64,000 nucleotides of DNA from Marinilongibacter aquaticus (GCF_020149935.1 NZ_CP083757.1:248001-312000), one strand, 5' to 3'. Counted from the first letter of the stretch, positions 25,448-34,801 are shown. Translations and numbers: made by a program. Notes: generated by a model from the sequence alone, not told the origin.

Positions 25448-27796
25448 CTAAGGGCAGTTCCCAATTGTTGCCGAAAAGACAGTTCCGGGTTCGATTTCGA
25501 ATCCGGGTTTGAGAATAACCTTTTGCCCCGCTTTGTAATAGGCTTTAGTGGGCGAGTAGATTTTGTTGCTCGCCTCGATTTTCTGCGAAGCGTTGAAATT
25601 GTATGTGGCCGAACCCAAATCAATGTCATGGTTTGGCGAATACAGGTTCAAGCTATCTGAGCAGTTGGGTATAACCGCAACGGTAACTACATTCGATTGC
25701 GGGCCCATGCAGGCTCCGTAGGTACAGCGTGCATAGAAATTGGTGGTGTCGCTTATTGTCGGTGTAATGAATTGCGTGGAAGCACCCGTAGACCAAAGAA
25801 GCTGGTTGGGCGAGCAGTTGGTCGAAGCAGAGAGATAGACGGATTCTCCAGAATTGACAAAAGGTTTTGTGGATGAAATATGCGGGGTAGGCAAAGAGGC
25901 TGCAGAGCAATTGAGACGGGCTTCGGCCCAATCGGCGTGATCGTTACTGTTTCCATCGCCACCATTTTCAACCACCAAACGCAATTTGGTGGCCGAGCCC
26001 AAGTTTATACAGATGGCCTGTGCCGCATCTGCAGGGCTCATCAATGGGCTGGTGTACTCAGGACTGACATTGTTATCGAGAAATACTTTGAAAATGACCT
26101 TTCCGTCGGGCGAAGCATCCGCAATTTCGTCGTCAACGCCCACAAAGGCCGAAAAGGTTTTGTACTGTCCGTTTGGCAAATTGTACACGATTTCGGAATA
26201 AGAGTGCACACCCAAACCGCGGCTGTAGCTTTGGCCTTGAATATTCAAGCTTGCCCCATCATGATTTTGGTCCGCTCCAACAGCCATATCGTATTCTATC
26301 GGGCCATAGCCATTGGTTATGGAATAGGGCACATAATCCGAGAGGTAAACTGGCGACGAGCAAGAACCCGGCAAAGCTTGCTGATTGACCATGTTTTGGG
26401 GGATCACTTTTTGGCTGAACACAATGTTGCCGTGGGCGTCCATCATATAACAGCGGTAGGTGCTTGCTCCGCTAGCCACATAGGTTTGGCCGGTGCTCAC
26501 TTGCGTGTCTGTGAAATTATTGCCTTGAACCCATTTGTATGCACTGTAGCCTGCGGGGGCGGTCATGGTCACGTTGGTACCGGAAATGCTGAAACTGAGT
26601 TTAGGTCGACTTGCACTGGCTACCGGTGTGGAAGAGTTGAAAAAGCTCGGCGTAAGGTAATCTTGCCATTTGTCGGCTAAATCACTTAAACCCGATGTCT
26701 TAAAATGAATATTGTCGGGTAACCTGTACGAGGCCCCCAATACATCGGTATTCGGTCCGGGGAAAATCTGATCCGAAGGGTTGTCGTTAGCAATTTCGGC
26801 TTGTGCCGAAGTGATGTTCGCATCTGTAGTGCCTGTAAGGTAAGAAACTTGGGCAATCACCCAAGGCATATTGGGTTGGCCAAATTCGGTTCGTACATTG
26901 TTTATATGGGTGCTGAGCCAATTTTTGTAATTGGCTTTTGAGGTGTTTAGATCGTTGTCGGATTCTCCCTGATGCCAAAGCAATGCCCTTACGCCATATA
27001 TATTGGCGTAGTAATGTAGAGGCACGGTGAAAATATAATAGGGAGCGGGTTTCCCCGGTGGGTTTCCACCATAATCTTGACAATAAATGCCTATACCGGG
27101 GGAAGGGTGATCTGTAGGAGTTCCTGTTTGGCTTTCTACCCAATTCCAAATACTCGAACCGCTTGCCCCACCATTGTAAAAGGCTACGGGATACCCTGTT
27201 TGGGTTTTCAGGTTTCTGCCCAAGCCGCCGTAGGCCCAAGAGCTTTCGCCTGTCATGCCAAGATTATGATATGAACTGTCAATGGTGGTAAGGTTTGGGA
27301 AAGAGGGTATGTGTGGATTACAACCTTGGTATTCATGATGACTAACAACTCCGGGTTCTCCTGGAAGGCCCGGGACACTGAAGACGCCCGTGGAATTGGA
27401 TTGACCGCTGATCAAAAACACATCCCCAATACCGACACGGTTTCTTGTTCCAGTGCTGATGGGGTTCGAACCTTTCATGCTGCGAACTTCCAATGTGAAC
27501 CAACCGGCTGGGGCATTCGCAATTTTTCCAAAAAACTGACCTTTTGCGGGTGTGGCGTCAATCATTCGCCAATCGACCACCACGGTGCTTGTTCCGGCCT
27601 GCAAAAGTCTGGCTTCAACGGCATTTACTGTTTGATCTTGGAAAGAACCCGAAATGTAAAGATCGGCTTGGTTGCTGCTGTTTCTTTGGAATACGGCGTT
27701 CTCTACGGGTAAGTCTATGCTGATTTGAGAGAATCCAATTTGTGTGGCAAAGAAAAAGAGGATGAATAGGGATTTTAGTTTATCGCTTTTAGGCAT
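25448..27796 (-). CDS. secreted multidomain sialate O-acetylesterase-like protein (SASA, NPCBM, coathanger domain)
   Basis: The frame is open to 27955, but MPKSDKLKSLFILFFFATQIGFSQ is a signal peptide, placing the start at 27796 (782 residues). Domains in order: a beta-sandwich start (LPVENAVFQRNSSNQADLYI), then an SGNH/SASA-type esterase with GDVFLISGQSNSTGVF (block I, Ser in GQSN) and ALLWHQGESDND (Gly-Glu-Ser block), an NPCBM-type carbohydrate-binding domain (YSRGLGVHSYSEIVYNLP, FSAFVGVDDE, RLVVENGGDG), an Ig-like segment, and a final FNASQKIEASNKI...VILKPGFEIEPGTVFSATIGNC block. That last block matches the '3-coathanger stack' module found at the C-terminus of Cytophagales secreted proteins. 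It probably deacetylates an extracellular glycan. Confidence 0.82.
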   Translation of the reverse strand: MPKSDKLKSLFILFFFATQIGFSQISIDLPVENAVFQRNSSNQADLYISGSFQDQTVNAVEARLLQAGTSTVVVDWRMIDATPAKGQFFGKIANAPAGWFTLEVRSMKGSNPISTGTRNRVGIGDVFLISGQSNSTGVFSVPGLPGEPGVVSHHEYQGCNPHIPSFPNLTTIDSSYHNLGMTGESSWAYGGLGRNLKTQTGYPVAFYNGGASGSSIWNWVESQTGTPTDHPSPGIGIYCQDYGGNPPGKPAPYYIFTVPLHYYANIYGVRALLWHQGESDNDLNTSKANYKNWLSTHINNVRTEFGQPNMPWVIAQVSYLTGTTDANITSAQAEIANDNPSDQIFPGPNTDVLGASYRLPDNIHFKTSGLSDLADKWQDYLTPSFFNSSTPVASASRPKLSFSISGTNVTMTAPAGYSAYKWVQGNNFTDTQVSTGQTYVASGASTYRCYMMDAHGNIVFSQKVIPQNMVNQQALPGSCSSPVYLSDYVPYSITNGYGPIEYDMAVGADQNHDGASLNIQGQSYSRGLGVHSYSEIVYNLPNGQYKTFSAFVGVDDEIADASPDGKVIFKVFLDNNVSPEYTSPLMSPADAAQAICINLGSATKLRLVVENGGDGNSNDHADWAEARLNCSAASLPTPHISSTKPFVNSGESVYLSASTNCSPNQLLWSTGASTQFITPTISDTTNFYARCTYGACMGPQSNVVTVAVIPNCSDSLNLYSPNHDIDLGSATYNFNASQKIEASNKIYSPTKAYYKAGQKVILKPGFEIEPGTVFSATIGNCP

Positions 27797-27927
27797 TTTA
27801 GTTTTGGTTTGAAAAGCGTAAGTAACAGAATACAAAGTTATTGATTCTTCTTTTCTATGGATAAAAAACCGCAAATCCTTATTTAACGGAAAAGCATTGT
27901 GTGGTCGAAAGGGCTGTATTGGCAAAC

Positions 27928-27956
27928 AAAAAAAGGCGATCTGAAAACAGATCACC
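27928..27956 (-). terminator. rho-independent terminator after rplT
   Basis: Arms 27935-27943 and 27948-27956 with a 4-base loop pair over 9 bp on the minus strand (one T-G wobble), followed by T7 on that strand (27928-27934). 25 bases past the rplT stop. Confidence 0.82.
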
Positions 27957-27980
27957 TCTTCAATTCCAATTATCGTGAAA

Positions 27981-28325
27981 TTATTTCACCTTTTCTACGA
28001 TGGCTTTGAACGCATCCGGCTGATTCATCGCCAAATCGGCCAAAACCTTTCTGTTTAATTCGATACCCGCTTTTGAAAGCTTGTTCATGAATACAGAGTA
28101 AGACAAACCGTGTAGTCTTGCACCTGCATTGATACGTACGATCCACAATTTGCGGAAGTTTCTTTTCTTTTGCTTGCGGCCAGTGTATGCATACACCAAA
28201 CCTTTTTCAACGGCATTTTTCGCTACCGTCCAAACGTTTTTTCTACGACCGAAATAGCCTTTGGCTAGTTTCAGCGTTCTTTTGCGTCTTGCTTTTGACG
28301 CGACATGATTGACACTACGTGGCAT
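27981..28325 (-). CDS. rplT: 50S ribosomal protein L20
   Basis: A 114-residue protein of standard length. [28 protein letters not shown] is the L20 N-terminal signature, [18 protein letters not shown] the central rRNA-binding helix, and [29 protein letters not shown] the globular C-terminus. It binds 23S rRNA early in 50S assembly. Downstream of rpmI by 90 bases on the same strand and ended by the terminator at 27928-27956. In many bacteria L20 represses its own operon; no leader structure was identified here. Confidence 0.98.
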   Translation of the reverse strand: MPRSVNHVASKARRKRTLKLAKGYFGRRKNVWTVAKNAVEKGLVYAYTGRKQKKRNFRKLWIVRINAGARLHGLSYSVFMNKLSKAGIELNRKVLADLAMNQPDAFKAIVEKVK

Positions 28326-28415
28326 AATTAATAATTCGTTTTTTGACTTGGGGCGTCACACTTCACGTGCGATCTTTTTTTGCCTTTCGTCGGGTGAAAC
28401 AATTGAACCAATGAA

Positions 28416-28610
28416 TTAAAGAGCCAAAAGGCTTTTAATTCTGTTTTCGTCTGATGGATGAACCAACGTCGATCCAGCCAAAATAGCTTTACGCTTTTTC
28501 GACTTTTTCGTCAAAATGTGGCTGTGGTAGGCATGCTTACGCTTGATTTTACCCGTGCCAGTGATTTTGAAACGCTTCTTCGATCCAGAATTTGTTTTTT
28601 GTTTTGGCAT
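28416..28610 (-). CDS. rpmI: 50S ribosomal protein L35
   Basis: A 64-residue basic protein: [20 protein letters not shown], then [21 protein letters not shown], the L35 pattern. Standard length. It lies upstream of rplT in the usual order, but infC, normally the first gene of this operon, is not upstream: 28611-28820 is non-coding and then dnaE diverges. The operon therefore starts at rpmI, matching the promoter seen at 28650-28680. Confidence 0.97.
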   Translation of the reverse strand: MPKQKTNSGSKKRFKITGTGKIKRKHAYHSHILTKKSKKRKAILAGSTLVHPSDENRIKSLLAL

Positions 28611-28649
28611 CGATTTAAACAGTTTTTATGTAAAAAGTAAATTGGCCTG

Positions 28650-28680
28650 CAAAGGTACGATTAAAAGTTATAAGACACAA
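28650..28680 (-). promoter_or_regulatory. Bacteroidota-type promoter for rpmI-rplT
   Basis: On the minus strand TTG (28678-28680), a 20-base spacer and TACCTTTG (28650-28657) fit the -33/-7 consensus. It lies 40 bases upstream of the rpmI ATG. Confidence 0.55.
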
Positions 28681-28787
28681 GAGCCTGAAAATAAGAGTTT
28701 GTTTTGCAGAAAGCTCGTGCTGAGCGATTAATGTCGAAGTCGCTCGGCTTTCCAGAGATTTAGGCTTCAAAAAGCACCCAAATTTTC

Positions 28788-28795
28788 TACCTTTG
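28788..28795 (+). promoter_or_regulatory. -7 promoter element upstream of dnaE
   Basis: TACCTTTG matches the Bacteroidota -7 consensus TAnnTTTG, 25 bases before the dnaE ATG. No good TTTG is found at the expected -33 distance, so confidence is modest. Confidence 0.4.
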
Positions 28796-28820
28796 AAGTT
28801 CCTTAAGACACTCGCATACC

Positions 28821-31800
28821 ATGAAGTTTTCGCACCTCCACAATCATACCCAGTTCTCTTTGCTCGATGGGGCCTCCAGCATCAACGGCCTTTTTGCCAA
28901 AGCCAAAGCCGACAATATGCCGGCCGTGGCCATTACCGACCACGGGAATATGTTCGGGGTTTTCGACTTTGTGGCCACGGCCAACAAGTTTGGTGTGAAA
29001 CCCATTGTGGGTTGCGAGTTTTATGTGGTGGAAGACCACACCATCAAGAGTTTCACCAAAGAGCGGAAAGACAGGCGTTATCATCAGCTTTTATTGGCCA
29101 AAAACAAACAAGGCTATCAAAACCTGACCAAATTGTGCTCGCTTGGGTACATGGAGGGCCTTTACGGAAAGTACCCGCGAATCACCAAGGCCCTGATCGA
29201 AAAATACAAAGAAGGCCTTATCGCCACTACTTGCTGTATTGGGGCACGTGTGCCGCAGGAAATCCTGAAACATGGTGAAGATGCGGGGAAAAAGGAGTTG
29301 AAATGGTGGCTCGATCTTTTTGGCGAGGATTATTATGTAGAGATACAAAGGCACGATATTCCGGAACAGAATACAGTAAACAAATATTTGCTGAAATGGG
29401 CGAAGGAGTTCAACATTAAAGTGATCGCTTCAAACGATTCGCATTATGTAGATCAGGACGACTGGGTGGCACACGATATTTTGCTCTGCGTGAACACCAA
29501 CGAAAAGTTGTCTACGCCTAAAATGAAGGATTTCGACGAAGAAGGCGGCAGCAAGGATACGCGTTTTGCTTTTTACAACGACCAATTCTATTTCAAGAAT
29601 ACTGCCGAAATGACGCAGCTTTTCAGCGATATTCCCGAAGCGATAGACAACACCAATGAAGTGGTGGGCAAGGTGGAAACCTTGAAATTGAAGCAAGATA
29701 TTCTGCTGCCCAACTTCCCGATTCCTGAAGAATTCAAAAAGCACGACGACGACAAGCTGAACCAATGGGAGTATTTGCAGCACCTGACATTCGAAGGGGC
29801 CAAAGCACGCTACGGGGAAATATCAGAGGAAGTACGTGAACGTTTGGATTTTGAGCTTTTCACGATCAAAACCATGGGTTTTGCAGGCTACTTTCTCATT
29901 GTGATGGATTTCATCAAAGCAGGACGCGACTTGGGCGTGATGATCGGGCCGGGTAGGGGCTCGGCAGCGGGATCTGCCGTGGCCTATTGTATTGGCATTA
30001 CCAATATCGATCCCGTGAAGTACAATTTGCTTTTCGAGCGTTTCTTGAATCCAGACAGGAAGTCGATGCCCGATATCGATACCGATTTCGACGACGAAGG
30101 ACGCCAGCGAGTGATCGATTATGTGGTGGATAAATACGGAAAAAACCAGGTGGCTCAAATCATCACTTACGGTACAATGGCGACCAAATCAGCCATAAAG
30201 GATGTAGCCCGTGTAATGGAACTGCCCTTGAGCGATGCCAACTACATTGCCAAGTTGGTGCCCGATAAACCCTCGTATGGGATCAATTTCAAAAAGCTGA
30301 TCCATTTTCCAGAATTTGGCAAAGAAGGCAGTTTGGAAAAGCTGGGTCTCAGTGCCGACGAAATCGAGAATGTGCGGAAAGTCCGTGAATTCTATCATGG
30401 AAAAGGCCTGGAGTCAAAAGTGCTCAAACAAGCTGAAAAATTGGAGGGTACGGTACGCAATACCGGCGTGCATGCCGCAGGGGTGATTATCGCCCCATAC
30501 GATTTGTCGGATATTGTGCCTGTCAGCACTTCGAAAGACGCCGATTTGCTGGTGACGCAATACGAGGGCAAAATCATTGAGGATGCGGGTGTAATCAAAA
30601 TGGACTTTTTGGGTCTACGAAACCTCACGATTATCAAAGAGGCTTTGCGGATGATCAAAGAAAACCATGGCGTGGAAATTGAAATCGACGATATCCCGCT
30701 CGACGATGAGAAAACTTTTGAGCTGTTCCAAAGAGGGGAAACCAACGCCATTTTCCAATTCGAATCGGATGGCATGAAGAAGTACATGAAGGAGTTGAAG
30801 CCTGACCGTTTCGATGACCTGATTGCCATGAACGCCCTTTACCGTCCGGGGCCTTTGGCTTATATTCCTTCATTTATTCGTAGAAAGCACGGCAGAGAGG
30901 AAATTACCTACGATTTGCCCGAAATGGAAGAATATTTGGCCGAAACCTATGGGATTACCGTCTATCAAGAGCAGGTGATGTTGCTTTCGCAAAAACTGGC
31001 GAATTTTACCAAAGGCGATGCCGACGTGCTAAGGAAAGCCATGGGGAAAAAGCTGATCGACGTGCTGAATAAGCTCAAGGCGAAATTTATGGAAGGCGGT
31101 GCAGCGAACGGCCATCCTGAAAAAACCTTGGAAAAGGTTTGGAAAGACTGGGAAGCATTTGCCCAATATGCCTTCAACAAATCGCACTCGACTTGCTATG
31201 CCTTTGTGGCCTACCAAACGGCCTATTTGAAAACGCACTATCCTTCAGAATACATGGCGGGGGTACTGACTTCTTGCTTGGGTAACATCGACAAGATTAC
31301 CTTTTTTATGGAAGAGTGCCGTTCTTTGGGTTTGCCTGTTTTGGGACCCGACGTGAACGAGTCGGTGAAGCGTTTCGGGGTGAATAAAAATGGAGAAATA
31401 CGTTTCGGTTTGGGCGGAATCAAAGGCACCGGCGATGCCGCTGTGGAAGCAATTATTGAGGAACGTGAAGAAAACGGGAAATACAAAGATGTCTACGATT
31501 TTATCACCCGTGTGAATTTGCGAACCGTGAACAAGAAAACTTTGGAATCTCTGGTTTATGCCGGAGCATTCGATTCTTTCGAGGAATTTCACCGTTCACA
31601 GTATTTCGAAACGGAAAACGGTTCAGGTCCCAATTTCATTGAAGTGTTGATTCGCTATGCCAATAAAATCAATGAGGAGAAGAATTCGGCACAGGCCTCT
31701 TTATTCGGTGGTGGCTTGGCTGGGGGGACCGATATGGCGGCTCCAAAGCCCGACAGGGTAGAACCTTGGGGACATATCGAGCGTCTGCGTTACGAAAAGG

Positions 31801-32411
31801 ATGTGGTAGGATTTTATATTTCGGGTCACCCTTTGGATCAGTTTTCTCTTGAAATGAAAATCTGCCGTTCGATGACAGATTTGCTGAATCCGGAAAACAA
31901 GGACAAAGAGTTTAAGATCGGGGGAATGATCACCAGTGTGCAGATTCGACAAACGAAAAACGGCAAGCCTTTTTCCATTTTCAAAATGGAAGATTACGAA
32001 GGTTCGCTTGAGATTGCACTTTTCGGAAACGACCACATCACTTTCAGCAATTACCTGATGGAAGGGCAATTCTTGTTCATTCGCGGGAAAGTGCAAGGCC
32101 GATGGAACAACGACCACGACATGGAGTTCAAGCCCATCGAAATGCAATTGCTTACCGATGTGAAAGAAAAACAATTTAGATCGGTGAGCATCAAGCTGCA
32201 GTTGACGCAAATAGATGAATCGCTCGTGAAAAATCTGAAAGGTATATTGGAAGGCAATCCTGGGAATTTCGAAATGCAATTGAAGGTGTATGATCTCGAA
32301 AACGAGACCGACCTTCAATTTTTCAGCCGAAACTCGAAAATCGACATCAACCGAGAAGTGGAAAAAATGCTCGCCGAAATTTGCGGTGCGGGAGCAATTT
32401 CTTTCAGTTGA
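28821..32411 (+). CDS. dnaE: DNA polymerase III subunit alpha
   Basis: A 1196-residue replicative polymerase. The N-terminal PHP domain starts FSHLHNHTQFSLLDGASSI and includes AITDHGNMFGVFDF. The palm carries GPGRGSAAGSAVAYCIGITN and the catalytic Asp cluster PDIDTDFDDEGRQRVIDYV. The fingers and thumb contain GVHAAGVIIAP and YRPGPLAYIPSFIRRKHGRE; a helix-hairpin-helix region (LRTVNKKTLESLVYAGAFDSF) and a C-terminal OB fold (IGGMITSVQIRQTKNGKPFSI) follow. It synthesises both strands at the fork with the beta clamp; proofreading in this phylum is supplied by a separate subunit. Its stop abuts the convergent gene at 32412 with no spacer. Confidence 0.98.
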   Translation: MKFSHLHNHTQFSLLDGASSINGLFAKAKADNMPAVAITDHGNMFGVFDFVATANKFGVKPIVGCEFYVVEDHTIKSFTKERKDRRYHQLLLAKNKQGYQNLTKLCSLGYMEGLYGKYPRITKALIEKYKEGLIATTCCIGARVPQEILKHGEDAGKKELKWWLDLFGEDYYVEIQRHDIPEQNTVNKYLLKWAKEFNIKVIASNDSHYVDQDDWVAHDILLCVNTNEKLSTPKMKDFDEEGGSKDTRFAFYNDQFYFKNTAEMTQLFSDIPEAIDNTNEVVGKVETLKLKQDILLPNFPIPEEFKKHDDDKLNQWEYLQHLTFEGAKARYGEISEEVRERLDFELFTIKTMGFAGYFLIVMDFIKAGRDLGVMIGPGRGSAAGSAVAYCIGITNIDPVKYNLLFERFLNPDRKSMPDIDTDFDDEGRQRVIDYVVDKYGKNQVAQIITYGTMATKSAIKDVARVMELPLSDANYIAKLVPDKPSYGINFKKLIHFPEFGKEGSLEKLGLSADEIENVRKVREFYHGKGLESKVLKQAEKLEGTVRNTGVHAAGVIIAPYDLSDIVPVSTSKDADLLVTQYEGKIIEDAGVIKMDFLGLRNLTIIKEALRMIKENHGVEIEIDDIPLDDEKTFELFQRGETNAIFQFESDGMKKYMKELKPDRFDDLIAMNALYRPGPLAYIPSFIRRKHGREEITYDLPEMEEYLAETYGITVYQEQVMLLSQKLANFTKGDADVLRKAMGKKLIDVLNKLKAKFMEGGAANGHPEKTLEKVWKDWEAFAQYAFNKSHSTCYAFVAYQTAYLKTHYPSEYMAGVLTSCLGNIDKITFFMEECRSLGLPVLGPDVNESVKRFGVNKNGEIRFGLGGIKGTGDAAVEAIIEEREENGKYKDVYDFITRVNLRTVNKKTLESLVYAGAFDSFEEFHRSQYFETENGSGPNFIEVLIRYANKINEEKNSAQASLFGGGLAGGTDMAAPKPDRVEPWGHIERLRYEKDVVGFYISGHPLDQFSLEMKICRSMTDLLNPENKDKEFKIGGMITSVQIRQTKNGKPFSIFKMEDYEGSLEIALFGNDHITFSNYLMEGQFLFIRGKVQGRWNNDHDMEFKPIEMQLLTDVKEKQFRSVSIKLQLTQIDESLVKNLKGILEGNPGNFEMQLKVYDLENETDLQFFSRNSKIDINREVEKMLAEICGAGAISFS

Positions 32412-33293
32412 TTAAGACCTGCGTCCGCCTTTCAGCTCACTTTGCAAGGCTTTGAGCTCTTCCAATTGACCTTTGGCGGCCAGTGCTGCTTGTTCGGGCC
32501 AAGTGCTGGGGTCGTTGGCATTGTATCGGGTACCGCCTTTATTGACCAACATTTGGCGAATTTCTTCAGGCTTCGAAGTGGCCAATTTGGCGAAAGTATC
32601 GATGCCGTCCTCTTTTAAGAAGAATTCGATTTTGGGACCAATGCCTTCGATTAACTTCAAATTGTCGGGTGTAACTGGAGTTTCGATTTCAGCTACCTTT
32701 TTGGCTTTGGCTGCTGGCTTCGTTTTCTTTTCAGCAGTAGGTGTTTCACTTTGTTCCTTTTCCGACTTTTTCTTTTTCGACGTAGCCTCTTTCTTCTTTG
32801 CTTTGGCTGGCTTTTCCTTTTTAGACTTCTCTTTGGCGGGCGAATCTGCTTTCGATTCGGCCAGCTGTTTTTTTTGCTCTTCTTTTTCTTGTAGGGCCTT
32901 TTCTTTGGCTTCTTTCTTCAAGGCCTTTTTCAGGTCGCTTATGCTTTGCGAAGAATACAGCTCATCAATCACCAAGCCGTTGTCGTCCCAAGTCCTCTGA
33001 ATCACCTCATGCCATTTCAGGGCGTCGCCATCTTTGTTCTTGAACAGGAAGGTGAATTTGGAAAAGCTGACATTGTCTTGCACGCTACTTTTGTGCAGTT
33101 CAACCGATACAGTTTCGGGCACGTCGGTAAAAAACTGACGCAGTAGCCCAAGTTTTTCTTCTTTCGATTCGGTTTGAATACCCGATTCGCCTCGTGTACT
33201 TACTTGATCGGCAAAAAATTGCTCGAAAGCTTCAATTATCTTGCCTTGGCTGACCAAAGCGTCCAAGTCGTTCAGTTTTTCCTTTAATGTCAT
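32412..33293 (-). CDS. SnoaL-like / helix-hairpin-helix protein with Lys/Glu-rich linker
   Basis: A 293-residue protein in three parts. Residues about 1-125 resemble a SnoaL/NTF2-like fold (NDLDALVSQGKIIEAFEQFF, KWHEVIQRTWDDNGLVIDE). About 125-205 is a low-complexity Lys/Glu/Ala linker (EKSKKEKPAKAKKKE). About 206-293 is a helix-hairpin-helix module, LKLIEGIGPKIEFFLKEDGIDTFAKL then PEEIRQMLVNKGGTRYNANDPSTWPEQAALA, similar to HhH domains that follow ribosomal or DNA-associated proteins in this phylum. It could bind nucleic acid through the HhH and basic linker. It is convergent with dnaE and not co-transcribed with it. Function unknown. Confidence 0.75.
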   Translation of the reverse strand: MTLKEKLNDLDALVSQGKIIEAFEQFFADQVSTRGESGIQTESKEEKLGLLRQFFTDVPETVSVELHKSSVQDNVSFSKFTFLFKNKDGDALKWHEVIQRTWDDNGLVIDELYSSQSISDLKKALKKEAKEKALQEKEEQKKQLAESKADSPAKEKSKKEKPAKAKKKEATSKKKKSEKEQSETPTAEKKTKPAAKAKKVAEIETPVTPDNLKLIEGIGPKIEFFLKEDGIDTFAKLATSKPEEIRQMLVNKGGTRYNANDPSTWPEQAALAAKGQLEELKALQSELKGGRRS

Positions 33294-33502
33294 CAGAGTC
33301 CAATTGTATTTTTGTTTAAGTTAAAAATTATAGATTAGACCTAAAAATTGTACAAGCGTTTATTGTAAAAATATTAGGAAATTGGCATGATAATCGGCGA
33401 TTTGTAGCGAAGCTTTAGGGACATGAATTGAGCATTTTTTGTACACAGGAACTAAAATGAAATCAACTCATGTTTGAAAAGAGAATTTAAAAAATTAATG
33501 AA

Positions 33503-33826
33503 ATGGGAAATAAAGCAATTGAAATTAGCGATAGCAACTTCAAAGAAGTGATAGGTTCAGAAAAACCCGTATTGGTAGATTTTTGGGCTGAATGGTGTGG
33601 ACCATGTAAAATGATCGGTCCGGTAGTGGAAGAAATAGCTGGCGAATACGAAGGACAAGCCGTAGTGGGCAAAATGGATGTAGATGCCAACAGCAGCACA
33701 CCAATGGAATTTGGTATTCGTTCGATCCCCACGCTCATGATTTTCAAAAATGGCGAAATGGTGGATAAAATTGTAGGAGCTGTGCCCAAACATGTACTGA
33801 CACAAAAATTGGAAGCGGCTTTGTAA
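33503..33826 (+). CDS. trxA: thioredoxin
   Basis: A 107-residue cytoplasmic thioredoxin of normal length. The redox site is DFWAEWCGPCKM (Cys32 and Cys35), with the buried Asp in VLVDFW and the cis-Pro in SIPTLMIF. It reduces disulfides in ribonucleotide reductase and other targets with thioredoxin reductase. The start MGNKAIEISDSNF is preceded by a purine-rich stretch. A strong terminator follows at 33851-33882, so it is monocistronic. Confidence 0.97.
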   Translation: MGNKAIEISDSNFKEVIGSEKPVLVDFWAEWCGPCKMIGPVVEEIAGEYEGQAVVGKMDVDANSSTPMEFGIRSIPTLMIFKNGEMVDKIVGAVPKHVLTQKLEAAL

Positions 33827-33850
33827 TTGATTTTGCAGACAATATAAACG

Positions 33851-33882
33851 ACTCGCTGTACTCTCGTACGGCGAGTTTTTTT
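33851..33882 (+). terminator. rho-independent terminator after trxA
   Basis: Arms 33851-33861 (ACTCGCTGTAC) and 33866-33876 (GTACGGCGAGT) with a TCTC loop, one wobble, and a T7 tract. 24 bases past the trxA stop. Confidence 0.87.
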
Positions 33883-33976
33883 ATGCCCAATCGCCCCGAG
33901 AACAACCTTTTGTTCAGGCGATCGCTATACGCCATTGCCGAAAGCCCAAAATAATTATAGCTTTATAAGAAAAACT

Positions 33977-34801
33977 ATGGCTCGATACCTTCTGCTTTTC
34001 GCCACTTTTTTGTTGTTCTTATCATGCGGTAAAAAATCAAAAGAGAATCAAGCATTTTCGGTCGTGAATGTGAGTATGGCAAAAGGGAGTGTGGCCGACT
34101 CGGTCTATGTTGGAGAGATGAAAACGATGGTGGATACCCTGTTCAGCCGTCATGCAAAGTTTAAATTCTATCCGGGAGATACCTGTACTTTACTCACCAA
34201 GAGCGGCAATTTTGCTTTGCTCAAAGGATTTCATGCAGACGAAGGGTTGGTTTTCTTGTCTTCAAAAGATTTGGGTCAATTTGAATTCAATGAAAGTATA
34301 GAACGCAACGACAGCGGCGAATTGGATTTTGTATCGTTCAGTGGAGAAAACGAAAAGGGTGTTTTGCTGAAAATATTAGCCAAACCCGAGCAGGAATATG
34401 CATACGATAAAGCCGATCTGTTGGATTTTTCACACAATTGGTGGAGAATAAAACCCGAAGAAAAGGAAAGTGAAGAACAGATAAAACAACGTGTACTGGC
34501 TCAACTTACTTATATGATCGATTATTTTCAACTGGTCGAAGACAAAGGTTATCGGGCTTTTGAATTGCCGCATATGTTGTCGCCTTTTCGTTTTTATCAA
34601 TACGGCATCGGGCTGAAACGAGAGGCAGAGGAAAATTTCTCAATAATTTTTTACGATATGCAGGACACGAAAATCGCTTTGAATTTTTTGAAAAGGGGAA
34701 TCGAAAGTATTGGAGAATACCCCAGTGAAAAAGGCGAGCGATATACCTTAGGTTACATTCGTTCCCTCAAGAAAATCAAGCATTTCCTCGAATTGATCTA
34801 G
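33977..34801 (+). CDS. putative lipoprotein of unknown function
   Basis: The open frame reaches back to a TTG at 33935, but the ATG at 33977 gives MARYLLLFATFLLFLSCGKKS, a lipoprotein signal with LFLSC lipobox; 274 residues. The N-terminal third looks like a bacterial SH3-type domain (VNVSMAKGSVADSVYVGEMKTMVDTLF, GDTCTLLTKSGNFALLKGF), the rest is helical with FSHNWWRIKPEEKESEEQIKQRV. No family recognised. The last codon overlaps the convergent aminotransferase: both stops share the palindromic CTAG at 34798-34801. Confidence 0.7.
   Translation: MARYLLLFATFLLFLSCGKKSKENQAFSVVNVSMAKGSVADSVYVGEMKTMVDTLFSRHAKFKFYPGDTCTLLTKSGNFALLKGFHADEGLVFLSSKDLGQFEFNESIERNDSGELDFVSFSGENEKGVLLKILAKPEQEYAYDKADLLDFSHNWWRIKPEEKESEEQIKQRVLAQLTYMIDYFQLVEDKGYRAFELPHMLSPFRFYQYGIGLKREAEENFSIIFYDMQDTKIALNFLKRGIESIGEYPSEKGERYTLGYIRSLKKIKHFLELI

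Noticed and set aside
27797-27955. N-terminal extension of the SASA-type esterase gene
   Set aside because: The extension covers the rplT terminator and precedes a clear signal peptide.
28793-29278. Plus-strand frame of 161 codons overlapping the start of dnaE
   Set aside because: Out-of-frame shadow of the PHP domain; dnaE itself starts with a canonical N-terminus at 28821.
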